A stretch of DNA of 64,000 nt from Lonicera japonica (GCA_021464415.1 JAKCWG010000010.1:32575-96574); one strand, 5' to 3'; positions 12,870 through 24,900 are shown, counted from the first letter of the stretch. Numbers and translations are program-made. The notes: generated by a model not told the origin, from the letters alone.

Positions 12870-14518
12870 AAAAAATTTGATCTAATTAAACCCACATTCC
12901 ATTGACCTTGCTACACCATTAAATCACTAACTTTGAGATCTTTAAGCTTCTCATCAGGACTAGGTGAACAAGGCTTAAACATTGTAGGAGTCGGGATCCA
13001 TCTATCATGCCAAACAACTAACGTTTATGCCATTACTTATCCACTATTTGCTCTCCTTCTCTAAAATAAATCTGGAATTCTAAATTGCTTTCCATATAGC
13101 CGCAGCATTCGATGGCATGCGAGCTTCCCAAAAAGAGGCATTTGGAAAATATTTTGCTTTTAATATCCGCACCATCAACGAAGAAGGATGTGTTACAATT
13201 TTCCACCATTTACTTAACTAAAAGAGCCAAGTTAAAGCATTGTAAATCTCCAAACCCTAATTTGCATTATTTCTTTGAGCAACACATTTTTCTTTAATTT
13301 ATCTAGTGCACCCCTTTTGAATTAACATTATTGCTCCACCAAAAAATAGATATGAAAGAGGAAAGATATTCACAAACATAATCTAGAAGCTGAAATAATG
13401 TACTTATGACACGCCTGCGTAACTGATTTTATGAGGATGTCTTTACCAGCTCTAGAGGGGATTTTATTTCCATCCTAAAATTTTCCACCATAACTTATCC
13501 CGAAGGCTACTAAAAACCTCCTTCTTCAACCTCCCCATAACACAAGGAAGGCGAAGATATTTGTCATGCTTCTCTATCTCGACCACCCCTAACATATTTG
13601 ACATAATTTGATGCTACTGTACCTTTACCAAGGTTAACTTTTTTGCTTGACGCAAGCTCATAAGTATTTAAAATTCTCCATATCTTGGCTACTTGACTCT
13701 TAATGGCATCTCTAAAAATGCTGTTATCATTTATAAAAAATAAGTGGGAAATTCTAGGACCCCCTGCTAACATTAACTCCCAGAATCCTTCCTTCCATTT
13801 ATGCTGCCTGAAAAGAAAAAAGATGGCCTCTGGACATAAAATAAACATATGAGGACACAATGAGTCCCCTTGACAGAGGCCCCTTTAAGGTAAAAAAAAC
13901 CTTACCAGGTCACCATTAAAGAGAATCGAGAACGAAGCTGTAGAAACACATAACATGACAATATTAATAAATTTGTCATCAAAGCCCAAGGAAGTCATAA
14001 ATGTTTTGAGAAAACACCATTCAATCCTATCATACGATTTACTCATATTAATTTTTAAGGAAAAATTCTTGGTTTTTCCACTTTATTTATTCGTCAAAAA
14101 ATGATTAACTTCAAAAGCTACAATACCATTATCACTAATAAACCTCATCGGGACAAAAGCACTTTGAGTCTTTTAAATAATTGAAGGCAAGACAACCTTA
14201 AGCCTTTTGGCTACCATTTTCATTGCAATTTTATATACAACATTACAAAGTCTTATTGCCCGAAACTGAGCCATATTCAAAGCCTCCTTAAATTTTGGAA
14301 TGAGGGTTATATTTGTGTGATTGAAAGTCGAAGGAGCATAACCATTATTAAGAAAACCTAAAAAAGTACTAGTAACCTTAATCCTGATAATATGCCAAAA
14401 CTTTTGGAAAAATAGAGCAGGCATACCATCGAGTCTTGGGGCTTTCCAAGGGACCATACTTTTAATGCATCACATACCTCATCAGCACTATAGTCTCTCG
14501 AGAGGAACTCATTCGTTT
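12870..14518 (-). pseudogene. L1-type LINE ORF2 relic (reverse transcriptase)
   Basis: On the minus strand from about 14460 the reading PWKAPRLDGMPALFFQKFW, NITLIPKFKEAL, QFRAIRLCNVVYKI and MVAKRLKVVLPSII is the N-terminal half of a plant LINE reverse transcriptase. Further down come a decayed RGLRQGD-type box near 13880 and ISHLFFINDNSIF near 13720, where the catalytic FADD box reads FIND, so the active site is lost. WHDRWIPTPTMFKPCSPSPD near 13000-12960 is the post-RT linker. Stops and frameshifts break the frame. The gypsy remnant starts right after 14518. Confidence 0.8.
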
Positions 14519-15253
14519 CTTTTGTGGCTAAATGTTTAGTTTGCTAGCAAATGAAGGCAGAGCATTAGAAACCTATAGGATTATTACAGCCATTACCAAT
14601 TCCAGAGTGGATATAGGAACACATAAAGATGGATTTTATATCGGGACTTCTACGTTCAAAGAAGAGACATGATGCCATATAGGTCATTATTAATAGGTTA
14701 TAAAAGTAACACATTTCTTGGCAGTGGAGATGAGTTATTCTATGGATAAATATGCTCATATATATATTAATGAGATTATTTGGTTGCATGGGGCTCTAGT
14801 TTCTATTGTGTTTAATGGCCAAGCTTGCAACATACCAGGGGGATTAAATTGAAATTCAGGACTATACAAATTTTAGAAGATATGTTGAGGACATGTGTAT
14901 TATATTTTCAGGGGAAATGGGATGACTATTTGGTGTTGATAGAATTTGTATATAATAATAATTAACGATCTACGATTGGCATTGTACCTTATAAAGCGTT
15001 GTATGATAGAAAATGTAGAAATCCTTTGTGTTGGGATGATATAGGTGAAAGGAAATTATTGGGTCCAAAGTTAGTTAAAATTACAACTATAAAGGTAAAG
15101 GTAATTCGAGAACGTATGAAGATTACTCAAGATAGACAAAAAAAAACTATTCAGATAATCGAAGACAGGACTTGAAATTTGAAGTGGGAGATTATGTCTT
15201 TTTACAAATTTCACCGTGGAAAGAGATTATAAGGTTTGGCAAGAAAGGGAAGT
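14519..15253 (+). pseudogene. Ty3-gypsy integrase relic, 5' part
   Basis: Plus-strand readings with several stops give AEH-KPIGLLQPLPIPEW, QEHIKMDFISGL, RSKKRHDAI, THFLAVKMSYSMDKYA, LHG, then LEDMLRTCVLYFQGKWDDYL, IEFVYNNN and PYKALYDRKCRNPLCWDDIG. These are the zinc-finger tail, catalytic core and C-terminal parts of a gypsy integrase. The end, GKKGK at 15240-15253, joins after the 2.65-kb LTR insertion to SPRYIEPYEILEQ at 17912. The element's 5' part is missing. Confidence 0.8.
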
Positions 15254-17906
15254 TGTAATACCCCGTGTTTTGAATTGCAAGCTAGTACTCTTTATAAGCC
15301 CGACAAATGCTTAAATCCCATTAGGGCTTGAATTCTTTCTTTTGGACCTTTCTGAGTTAGTCTAACATTTCCAGCATGTTATATTAGAGGTATTAAGTTC
15401 GTGAGGATGATCGTTTCGCAATTCGGGTAGTTTGAATTGAAATCGGGATGTCAATTGCAAATTTTCAATTTATGCGATTTCATAATTTTAGCCAACTTTG
15501 AGGAAGCGTAGCATCTTCGTTCCTTACCCGATTGAGTTTCCTTCCATGCGAGTGTCTGAATTTTTATGCAATCTACAACTTTCTGGTTTTGTCCAAAGGC
15601 CAAATGTGACTCCTAGCTAGTCAAAACTGAGCATAAAGTAGGCCAATCGCTGAAGGTTGATCATTCGGTAAACTGTAACAAAGCGCTATTTTTGAAAAAA
15701 TTCTGGGAACAATCTGTAGAGAATTTGGAAAAGCTTCCTCATAGGAATTTGTAGAGCTTTCAATTACCTTTCTGTGGACATAAAGATCACCTCAATTAGA
15801 GCCCCGAGCGAGAAGTTATGGCCATTTGAAGTTTAGTACTGCAGGTCCCAAAAGGTACGCGTGAACAATAACCGAAAATAAAGGACATGATTTCTATATA
15901 CCGTTCACCTCCATTTCTTCCTCATTTTTTTTCATTACCAATTGTTGAGTGTTCTAGAGAGAGAGAGATGGAAAGCAATATAGAGGGAGATTAATAGAGC
16001 TCCTCGCCTACACATGCTTACCACTCAAAAACTCACATGAATCCAACACCAAAAACCCACACACACATATTATTCATCATCTTCATTCTCTCTCCATCGT
16101 GGCTAGGGTTCAAAGAGGAGTTCGGGGAATTTTGCGATTTAGAGACCTAGGACTTAATTTCATATCTTCAAACTCAAGATTAAGCTTTTTAGAGATGGGA
16201 ATCAAATACTTGAACCTATTTCTTTAACCCATAATTGCCTCACCATGGTTTTCCTACATGAACACATGCATATATAACATGTTAATAGGGCCTTTTAATT
16301 GTATGCTCAAATTGGCTTTTTATATGAACTAGATGGCTTATAAATAGTTTGAATTGTTTGGTTAAACAAGAAATTATGATGTATCACTCGTTTTGGTGAA
16401 AATTATATAAAACCCTTACGTTGATACAAAAAGGGGGTTTTTGGGTATATGAAAAGGTGTTGCTTTAACAATGGAATTCACGGTTTGAATGACGTATATA
16501 TATATATATATATATTAAATTACATAATTTAGTAAAAAACTATGATTTATTACTTAAGTTTACTCCTTGATTATAATTTTACTACTTGGCTACATAAGGA
16601 CCTAACATGAAAAAGGGGACTTTTGGCTATCTTGCTTTAATAATGAAATTAATGGCTCAGTTAGCTTTTAGATATATGAAAATACATGTATTGACAATAA
16701 CTTACAGCCAGTCATTCGGTTTACGCAAAAACCCACCTAGAACCCTTACGAATGTTAATGATTCCTGTCATAAAGCTTAATAATTACTCTTAAGGGTTCA
16801 AATGATGCTTTTCTTTACAAAGTTTATGTTGGTGAGTTGTTAAATTGATTGGATGACTTGATGGGAGATTACGTTAGTTGGTCATACAATTGATGTTCCA
16901 CATGATAAATGGAAGTTATATATATATATGGCACAATTATGTTTCAAATTAGCCAGTTTATATGCTTTCGAGATTATATATTGGCGTTACTCATTGATAG
17001 GTCACATGTTGGTCCCTAAAGATTGGGACCATAAGTTGGGACATAGTGCTCCTGGGTGAAAGACCCGAAACCGTGCACGAAAACTAACGGTAGGCCCTGC
17101 TACCGCGTGGGTGAAATACCACAAAATGTAGACCTGTAGACAACTGGATAGTCATATGATTGAAGAGATTATGGCTCAAAGATTCATGAGTTTAAAATAC
17201 TTAAATTGTGCCACAGATTTGCAAATCTAGACGGGGATAGTTTTATACAAAGTATGCAAAGTATTTTCTCCTAAAGTTACTAATGTTTTAGGATGAGTAG
17301 TGGTTCCCACTAAAATACTACATATACATATATATTATTGAACGGATTATTTCATAATAGTATTGTCATTCCAAAAAGGAATTTCATACAAACTTTGCAA
17401 AAACAAGTTTTCTAAACACTGTTTTCATATTAAACTTAATATATGATTCCAACTGAGTCCTTCGACTCACTCCACCTATTTTCTATCCAGATTTTTTGCA
17501 GGTTCTTCTGGGAAAGGAGAGTGAAGGCATGTATTCTTAGTCTTCCTCTGTACCTTTGCTCCTAGAATCTAGTAAAGAAGATGTGCATCGGGTTCTTATA
17601 TAGAGCTCATGTTTGTTATATTATCTGTAACGCATGTATTGAACTTTTACTATTATATGTTGTACACATTGTGGGAATTGTATATGTTGTACTTGGGATC
17701 TCGTTGGAGGCTAGCTGATTGATAGTAAAAAATTTCATTTCTTTGTGGACAAACTTTATGTAATGGTAGATGCTTTGTTCTTTAAAGTGTGGATTTCTAA
17801 GTTTTATACAGGAATTGTAACGAGTTACCCCGCCGTCTGCATACGGCACCCGTGACGAACCAGGTTTCGAAGGATAAATCCTCATATTGGGATCCAGGGC
17901 GCTACA
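15254..17906 (+). mobile_element. Solo gypsy-type LTR, 2653 bp, TSD GAAGT
   Basis: It starts TGTAATACCCCG and ends GGCGCTACA, with GAAGT immediately before (15249-15253) and after (17907-17911). It splits the integrase frame, and removing it with one GAAGT restores the reading, so it is a bona fide insertion. No internal region or second copy is present, so it is a solo LTR left by LTR-LTR recombination. It carries a (TA) run near 16496-16515. Open frames within it are shadows. Confidence 0.85.
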
Positions 17907-17911
17907 GAAGT

Positions 17912-18312
17912 CAAGTCCAAGATATATTGAACCTTATGAGATTTTGGAACAACTAGCACAAGCTTTATATCGATTAGCTTTGTCTCCAGACTTGTCAAGA
18001 TTGCATAATGTGTTCCATGTATTAATGCTTCGAAAATATATAGCTAATCCATCTCATGTGTTAACTTTAGAACCGATAAAGCTAAAGGAAGATTCGACGT
18101 ACACGGAGCAACTAGTGAAAATTTTAGACCGTAAAGAGGAATTGCTTCGAAATAAAGTTATTCCATTGGTTAAAGTGTTGCGAAGGAGTCATTCAGCATT
18201 GGAAGCCACATGGGAGAGTGAAAAGAATATGAAGGCACAGTATCGTTATTTGTTTCCAAGTAAAGGTAAGATTAATTTCGATGATGAAATTTCTTTAACA
18301 GGGAGAGAATTA
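17912..18312 (+). pseudogene. Ty3-gypsy pol C-terminus
   Basis: The reading SPRYIEPYEILEQLAQ, ALSPDLSRLHNVFHVLMLRK, LVKILDRKEELLRNKVIPLV and ATWESEKNMKAQYRYLF is the standard C-terminal tail of plant gypsy integrases, including the H-VFHVSMLRKY box. It is open from 17887, but the first few codons belong to the inserted LTR. The stop overlaps the start of the 3' LTR. The purine-rich 'aacagggagagaatta' at 18297-18312 is the likely polypurine tract. Confidence 0.8.
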
Positions 18313-18534
18313 TGACATCTCGAATCTTAAACAAATATATTAGCATCATTGTTTAAGCATATACCAATATTTATAATCATGTTTGTGCATTTGGTCTAAT
18401 ATAGATCTATGCCAAGTGTGTGGTGGATAGTGGAATTGAGCATTTTGCCATGATATTCGAATGTGAGTTAAGTTTGTTTATATAATAAGAACTCATTAGA
18501 ATAAAAATCCATGAGGAGCTTATGTAACACTATG

Positions 18535-19945
18535 TGTAGGTCGAAAAATACCCTAGAGGGGGGGTGATTATGATTTTTAAAACTAAATCGGATTTTAAAA
18601 ATCGTTTTAAAAATAATTAAAGTCTATATCAAGCAATCAAACAAAACACTTAAGAAATTTCAATCTCAAAGAAAATATGGTAATAAACAATAAAGCTAAA
18701 GATAGAAAGATTGAACCGATAGAAGTCGAGGACTTTTTGTCCACACGGTTCAGCTTGTTAGCCCCTACTTCTGCGCTCGGTTAGTTCTCTGAGAATTTCC
18801 ACTAATACCGATCTTCTTTCGGGTGAAGATTAAACCTCTACAAGAGTTAACACTCCACAAATGTTACAATCTCACAACACTCACCACAACAACAACTTCT
18901 TGCTATTTTAAGAGGTGGACCTCTCTTAATATTTGAAGAAAAAGAGTTTGGTGACTAACACCAATGTACAATAGCTCTCAAGTGTATGAAGATTATACAA
19001 TTTAAGCTCACACTAGGAGATATCAAATTTGGTCAATAGTTTATAGCTCAAAATAATGATGATTGATTAAAAGCAATGTTCTTGAATATTTGAATATTGA
19101 ATGTAGATGAAGAGAATAGTGTTGGAATGATTCAAGAGTGTTTAAATATGTCTTAAATAGTGTATATATAGTCTAGGACAACATATGGCCGTTTGGAGGG
19201 AATTGGTAGAAGTTTGGTGCCAAAAATGGTAAAAAATTAGAAATCCAACGACTAGTTTTTGGACCATCAGTCGACTAAGTAAGGCTTATCAGTCGACTGA
19301 GTGGCCATCAGTCGACTGAGCACTGCTCCTCAATCGACTGATGAGCACAATCTGGCAGGCCAAAAATGTAATTTTTACACTTTTGCAAATTAGCTCTAAA
19401 ATCAATTTTTAATGCTTGGGAAAGGTAAAATATAGGTTCCTAAGACACCTATTTTTGTTAGAGCTCTAAATAAGATCATTTAGAATTTAATATGAATTAA
19501 ATCAAAAAGCGGTTTTTGCCAAAAGTATGTTTTGAAAAGATCTTGAAGGAACTTTGTTTTAATCAATCTAATTGTGTAAAAACAAAGTGTATAAGCTATA
19601 TAGAAAATCAAACATGAACCTTTACATAGGAAACATAAGCACTCAATCAAATATAAAATAACGAGTCTTCGATGGCTTTGTTTGTATCTTCGTTTCTTTT
19701 CTTCCTTGGGTCATTGATCTTCATAGAAATGCCATTGATAGTGCATTGATCAAGTAGTTGTGTGAGGTGTGAGACATTGATAGTAGAAATCTTTATAGGT
19801 GAATAATCTTGATTCCGGCTTTTTGGTTTAATCCACATGTGATCAATTTATTATGGCTATAACTCAAAACACCAACTTAGTTAAATTACACATGATTAAC
19901 GTTATTTTTATTATCAAAACAAGATTAGTGACTTTTAGGTCAACA
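18535..19945 (-). mobile_element. Solo copia LTR, inverted, 1411 bp
   Basis: On the minus strand it starts TGTTGACCTAAAAGTC and ends TTTTTCGACCTACA, the same ends as the LTRs of the 19950 element, with aligned blocks throughout ('gttctccgagaat' region, 'ggtgttagtcaccaaa', 'caattctaaatgatc'). It is more diverged than the two LTRs of that element are from each other, so it is an older insertion. It carries four or five copies of an 'ATCAGTCGACTGAG'-like palindrome at 19256-19345 that the younger LTRs lack. Confidence 0.8.
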
Positions 19946-19949
19946 CTAT

Positions 19950-21511
19950 TGTTGACCATGAAGGTCTTAATCTTATTTTGATAATAACAATAAATTAATC
20001 ATGTGTAATTTAACATGTTCTTGATATAAGATTATAGATTTCTTATTTGGAAAATCAAGAATAGCATGATTGCTCAAAGGAAGTTTGACAAGGATCATTC
20101 AATCAATATCCGATCAAGTCAACGAAGCATTCGACTAAAACCGATCTACCCGAATTCAGATCATTCTTCTACAAGCGTTGGACAAGACAAGAAGATCAAT
20201 CTCATCACCCACAAGCTAGCAATGAAAATCCATGAAGCACAAAGATCAAGAATCATATGCAAAAGCTTCAAGGGAAAACCTTCAAGTGAAGAATCAATTT
20301 GAAGAAACAAATCGAAGCATTCGAAGACTCATCTATTCGGTAATTGAGTGTTTGCTTAGGATTAATGTAAAGTTTCTTAATTGATTGATTATATAGCTCA
20401 AACATGAACTTGCATCTTTTAAAGATTGATTTAAACTAGCTTGAAATTGAATTTATTTGAAAAACATCATTTTACAAAAATCGAGTTTCAAAATAAATTC
20501 ATATTAATTTTAAATGATCATATTTTAAGCTATAATAAAAATGGGTATCTTAGAAACATATATTTGAGATTCAAAAATCATTAGAATTTTATTTGGAACT
20601 AAATTATTAAATTGGAAAAATATTTTTATTTTACATATAAAATTCGCTCAATTTTTGCCCAGTTTTGATCTAACGGTTAAATGGAGAACTTCCCGAACTC
20701 CGATCATTTTGAAATTTTTACAGTAGTTAGACAATATCTTCTGAAAATTTTGGCTAAAATTTGAGCATGATCCAACGGTCAAATTGGGAGAAATTAACAA
20801 AACAAGTTTAAATTTTTGTGTCAAAACTAGCTGTTGGAAAGTTTGAAAATGTATACCTTGGAGCCAAAACCTCTCTTAATCATCCCCAACGGCCATATGA
20901 TTTTGTAAGCTATAAATATGATGTCTTAGACATGTTTTAACATACTTGAATCATTCTACAAACTTATTTTACATATATACAAAGTTATTCAAGTATTATT
21001 GATCATATTCTTCATTTTTGAGCTATATATTTTGATCAATTTTGATATCTCTTAGTGTGAGCTTCATTTGTATTTTGTTATACACAAGAGAGATATTGTA
21101 CATTGGTGTTAGTCACCAAAATTTGTTCAAATCATTTTTGTGAGAGGTGTATCTCATAGAATTAGCAAGAGGGATTTCTTGTGAAAGTATTGAAGGTGTT
21201 TCAATACTTGTAAGAGTGTGTGAGAAGAATACACTTGTAGAGGTTTGATCTTCACCCGGAAGGAGATCGGTTATAGTGGAAATTCTCGGGGAACTAACCG
21301 AGCGCGGAGTAGGGGAACAAGCCGAACCGTGTGGACAAAAAATCTTTGACTTCGATCGGTTCAATCTTTCTAACTCAATCTCTTTATTATTAATTGTTTT
21401 ATTATTGCTTACATTCCTTGATATATATTTGTTAACTAAATTGTTTTTAAATTTCGCATTTAGTTTTAAAAACCCTATTCACCCCCCCTCTAGGGTATTT
21501 TTCGACCTACA
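19950..21511 (+). repeat. 5' LTR of the copia element
   Basis: TGTTGACCATGAAGG to TTTTTCGACCTACA. Matched by the 3' LTR at 25519-27080 over its full length with no length change. A possible TATA region with 'gctataaatatgatg' lies near 20911. The 78-codon frame at 20066-20302 recurs in the 3' LTR. Confidence 0.9.
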
Positions 21512-21513
21512 AT

Positions 21514-21524
21514 TGGTATCAGAG
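21514..21524 (+). other. Primer-binding site (initiator tRNA-Met type)
   Basis: TGGTATCAGAG begins two bases after the 5' LTR and matches the start of the usual plant copia primer site complementary to initiator tRNA-Met. Confidence 0.85.
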
Positions 21525-21567
21525 GTTGTACTCTTATTTTGATTTAACAATCTTAGAGTTTACGATC

Positions 21568-23553
21568 ATGTCTATATATCAAGGAACCGGTCTTTCCGAA
21601 GGTCTCTCCACTCATAGACCACCTCTATTTGATGGTAAAAATTATAGCTATTGGAAAAGTAGAATGAGTACATTTTTACAATCTAGTGATTTTGAACAAT
21701 GGAGAGTTGTACTTGAAGGACCCTATGAAATTACCAAAAGAGATGATAGTGGAAAAATTGTTCCTAAGAAAATGTCCGAGTATGATGAAAATGATATTAA
21801 GAAAATTCAATATAATGCTAAAGCCTTAAATGCTTTAAATTGTGCATTAAGCATGGATGAATATAACAAAATTTCAAGTTGCAAAACGGCCAAAGAAATT
21901 TGGGATAAACTTGAGGTTACTTACGAAGGAACCACTCAAGTTAAAGATGATAATATAAATATGCTTGTTCATGATTATGAATTATTTAAAATGGAGCCTA
22001 ATGAATCTCTTGCTTCCATGTATAGTAGATTTTCTATTATTATTAATGATTTGGATCTTCTTGGAAAAGTTTATTCTAATGAAGATAAGATAAGAAAAAT
22101 TCTTAGGATTCTTCCAAAGAAGTGGCGTCCAAAAGTGACGGCGATTCAAGAAGCAAAGAATCTCAAAACACTCAGCATGGACGAGCTTTTGGGATCTCTA
22201 AAAACTCATGAGAAGGAACTTCAAAGAGAAGAAGAAGATGATACAAAATCAAAGAAAACTTTAGCTCTTAAAACTATCCAACATGAAGATAATGATGTAT
22301 CAATAGATGGTGATGAAGACATGGCGCTTCTATCTAGAAAATTTATTAAATTTCTAGCTAAGAAGAAAAATTCTCAAGGAAAGGATAACAAATATCCATC
22401 ATCCTCTAGAAGAAACAACGATCGATTAAATCAACAAATAGGAGAAAATGAAGAAATCAAAAAGTGCTATCATTGTCATGAGCCCGGTCATATCAAGCCA
22501 AATTGTCCCGTTAGAAAGAAGGAGAAAAGGGATAAACGAGATAAAATATTCAAACAAGTGAAGCATGCATTAAAAGGAACATGGAGCGATTCCGAAGAAG
22601 GAGAATCGGATGCTGATTCTAGCGATGAAGAAACGGCCAACCTTTGTCTTATGGCAAATGAAGATAAGGTAAATTCTAACTATAGCTCATTTAGTGATAA
22701 TTTTGATGATAATGAAAGTGTGCATAATGAATATGATGAATTATTTACCATGTTTGAAGAATTACATATTAAATTTGAAATTCTTTCAAAAAGATATGCA
22801 AGTCTCAAGAAAGAAAATTCCATTACTGCTATCAAATGTGAAACTTTAGAAAAGGAAAATATTGATTTTAAAAAGGAAATCAACTATTTGAAAAAGGAAA
22901 AAGAAAATGAGACTTCAAACTTACTTGCACTAGAAAATGAGGATTTGAAAGAAAAAGTAAAGGATTTAACTAATAGTCTAACCAAGTTCACAAATGGAAA
23001 AGACAACTTGGATAAACTATTGGGAGTACAAAGGTGTGTCTTTGATAAAGCCGGTTTGGGTTATAATCAAATCCATAACCAAAAGGATTACAAAAATTTC
23101 TTCAAAACATACACGCCGCATAATCATACTAATCTTTGTTCATTTTGTGGAAGAAACACTCATAATGCACATTCTTGTCATTACAAAGAAAACGATTTTG
23201 CTAAAAACAAACTTGCTTGGATTCCTAAAGGAACCACTATGTACGCTAACCCCAAAGGACCCAACTTATTTTGGGTACCAAAAGAGAAGTTGCTTAAGAT
23301 TTTGTTGTATGTTTGCCTAAGAGCAAAAGCTAGCAAAATAAAATGGTTCTTGGATAGTGGTTGCTCAAAGCACATGACGGGAGACAAGAACAACTTCTTA
23401 AGTCTTATTCCCAAGAAAGGAGAAAATGTGACTTTCGGGGACAACGCCAAGGGCAAAATCATTGGTATAGGTAAGGTTGATAATAAATCTTCTTATATTG
23501 ATAATGTTTTACTTGTTGATGGTTTAAAACATAATTTACTTAGTATTAATTAA
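21568..23553 (+). CDS. Copia gag with zinc knuckles and protease motif
   Basis: A 661-codon frame (start chosen at MSIYQGTGLSEG; an in-frame ATG 42 bases upstream is weaker by family comparison). In order: a gag N-terminus with RPPLFDGKNYSYWKSRM, a UBN2-type gag core (ALNCALSMDEYNKISSCKTA, EIWDKLEVTYEGT, YSRFSIIINDL, LPKKWRPKVTAI), a CCHC knuckle CYHCHEPGHIKPNC near residue 300, an acidic and coiled-coil-like middle, a second CCHC CSFCGRNTHNAHSC near 525, and the retropepsin motif WFLDSGCSKHMTG near 595. It ends at a TAA where related proteins continue (SIN-stop-LRDKGYKV), so Pol is cut off. It could still make a Gag-protease protein. Confidence 0.85.
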   Translation: MSIYQGTGLSEGLSTHRPPLFDGKNYSYWKSRMSTFLQSSDFEQWRVVLEGPYEITKRDDSGKIVPKKMSEYDENDIKKIQYNAKALNALNCALSMDEYNKISSCKTAKEIWDKLEVTYEGTTQVKDDNINMLVHDYELFKMEPNESLASMYSRFSIIINDLDLLGKVYSNEDKIRKILRILPKKWRPKVTAIQEAKNLKTLSMDELLGSLKTHEKELQREEEDDTKSKKTLALKTIQHEDNDVSIDGDEDMALLSRKFIKFLAKKKNSQGKDNKYPSSSRRNNDRLNQQIGENEEIKKCYHCHEPGHIKPNCPVRKKEKRDKRDKIFKQVKHALKGTWSDSEEGESDADSSDEETANLCLMANEDKVNSNYSSFSDNFDDNESVHNEYDELFTMFEELHIKFEILSKRYASLKKENSITAIKCETLEKENIDFKKEINYLKKEKENETSNLLALENEDLKEKVKDLTNSLTKFTNGKDNLDKLLGVQRCVFDKAGLGYNQIHNQKDYKNFFKTYTPHNHTNLCSFCGRNTHNAHSCHYKENDFAKNKLAWIPKGTTMYANPKGPNLFWVPKEKLLKILLYVCLRAKASKIKWFLDSGCSKHMTGDKNNFLSLIPKKGENVTFGDNAKGKIIGIGKVDNKSSYIDNVLLVDGLKHNLLSIN

Positions 23554-23900
23554 TTGCGTGATAAAGGTTATAAAGTTATTTTTAAATCTGAATGTTGCAT
23601 TGTTAAAAATATTAGTGATAATTCTATTTTGTTTGTTACTTATAGATCTAATAACGTATATACTCTTGAACTTGATGATTTTTCTCAACAAGATGTTAAA
23701 TATTTATCCATGTTGAATGATGTTTCTTGGTTATGGCATAAAAATAAATAAATAAATTAGGTTATGCTAATATGGATTTAATTCACAAGTTATCTAAAAA
23801 TGAATTAGTTAAATGATTGCACAAAACTAAATTTGTTAAAAATAAAATTTGTGATACTTGTCAACTTACTAAATAACACAAGTCTTCATTTTGCATGTTA
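23554..23900 (+). pseudogene. Copia pre-integrase remnant
   Basis: In the same frame after the gag stop: LRDKGYKVIFKSECCIVK, VYTLELDDF and DVSWLWHK. Then a short aataaataaat insertion shifts the frame into LGYANMDLIHKLSKNELVK and FVKNKICDTCQLTK. This is the HHCC zinc finger before integrase. Homology stops at about 23900, the left edge of the foreign segment. Confidence 0.75.
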
Positions 23901-23947
23901 TTATAAACTAACAATAATTTTGCAGTCTAAAAATTATTATTTATCAT

Positions 23948-24718
23948 TCAAAGAAAAGAAGGGAAAAGAATCTGAAGATCATCAGAATCAAAATTCAAAA
24001 CAGCATCGAGACTAGAAGAAGAATTATCAACAAAATTATGCTCCATATCTAATAGAGTTGTCCAATCAGGACTCGATGGCTCGGCAACCTCCGCAACAGT
24101 ACCACTTTGAGAAAATTGCGATGAATAGCCTTCCAAAGCAGCTTGGTAATCTGACATAGTCGGATATACTGGCAAACCCACATTAGTTAGAAAAGCACTA
24201 TGGTCTAAAATATTTTCGGTAGTCGGAAGAATTTCAGATGCAACATTTTCTGCTAACGATAGGAGCCCTGTAGAACTTATAGGAGGAGCAAAAGAAAAGC
24301 ATTGGTTAGCGCTAGAAGACTCTCCTAATCGAGCCTATAATGTTGTCACCCGTGATTGCAAAGCTTCTAACGCTGTCACTCGTGATTGTAACTCTTGTAC
24401 CTTCTGTTCAAGAGAAACAATAAGTGCAGTACAGCCTTTACTGGGATTCTCGATTCTCGCCTTAGCTTCAAAAAGAAATGAATAGAGAGTCTCAAGATAT
24501 TGATGTTGAGGAATTTCTTTTAAAATATTTGCAACACTATTTACCCCAAAAACGGTGAAGATTGTACGATAATCTTGACGACTAATCACATCCATAAAAA
24601 TTTGTGCATATTCACACCATGGCTGACATTTCTTGCGTTTATAAGCACAAGCAGCACAAGACGAACCTGTACAACGGAAGGTATTCGACATACTTGTGAT
24701 TTGCTTTCTCTTACTCAT
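23948..24718 (-). pseudogene. Captured LOB-domain (LBD) transcription factor gene
   Basis: Minus strand from ATG at 24718 to a stop at 23948: 256 codons with one in-frame TAG at codon 128. Residues 21-35 hold the LOB C-block CAACAYKRKKCQPWC with the diagnostic CX2CX6CX3C spacing. FGVNSVANILKEIP near 60 corresponds to the GAS block, and ARIENPSKGCTALI with a following heptad-like leucine stretch to the class I coiled coil. After the TAG the frame stays open for 128 codons of acidic and S/T-rich sequence, such as LDHSAFLTNVGLPVYPTM and DNSSSSLDAVLNFDSDDLQI, which resembles an activation-domain tail. LBD proteins are plant-specific DNA-binding factors. There is no intron. It lies antisense to gag inside the copia element, so it was captured from a host gene. 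Whether the TAG blocks function is unknown. Confidence 0.8.
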
Positions 24719-24900
24719 GGGTACCTTCTATAAAAGTTATAAGAAGAAAATGGATCTCGAGGAAGACAACAAGAATGAGGGGACAAGAGGCAAAGCAATT
24801 AAAAGAATCCCGAAGACGAAAAGCTGTCATCCTAAAAAGTCAAAAATACAGCGCCCCCCTCCCCGCGTGCATCTAAAGTCCACCGTCCTAGCACGGTCTA

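Noticed and set aside
17616..17885. Minus-strand frame of 89 codons
   Set aside because: Lies inside the 2.65-kb solo LTR.
20066..20302. 78-codon open frame in the 5' copia LTR, repeated at 25635-25871
   Set aside because: It is identical by descent because the LTRs are copies. It has no recognisable domain and lies in LTR sequence; persistence in both LTRs is not evidence of coding.
21113..21542. Overlapping open frames at the 3' end of the copia LTR on both strands
   Set aside because: Shadows in LTR DNA, repeated in the other LTR.
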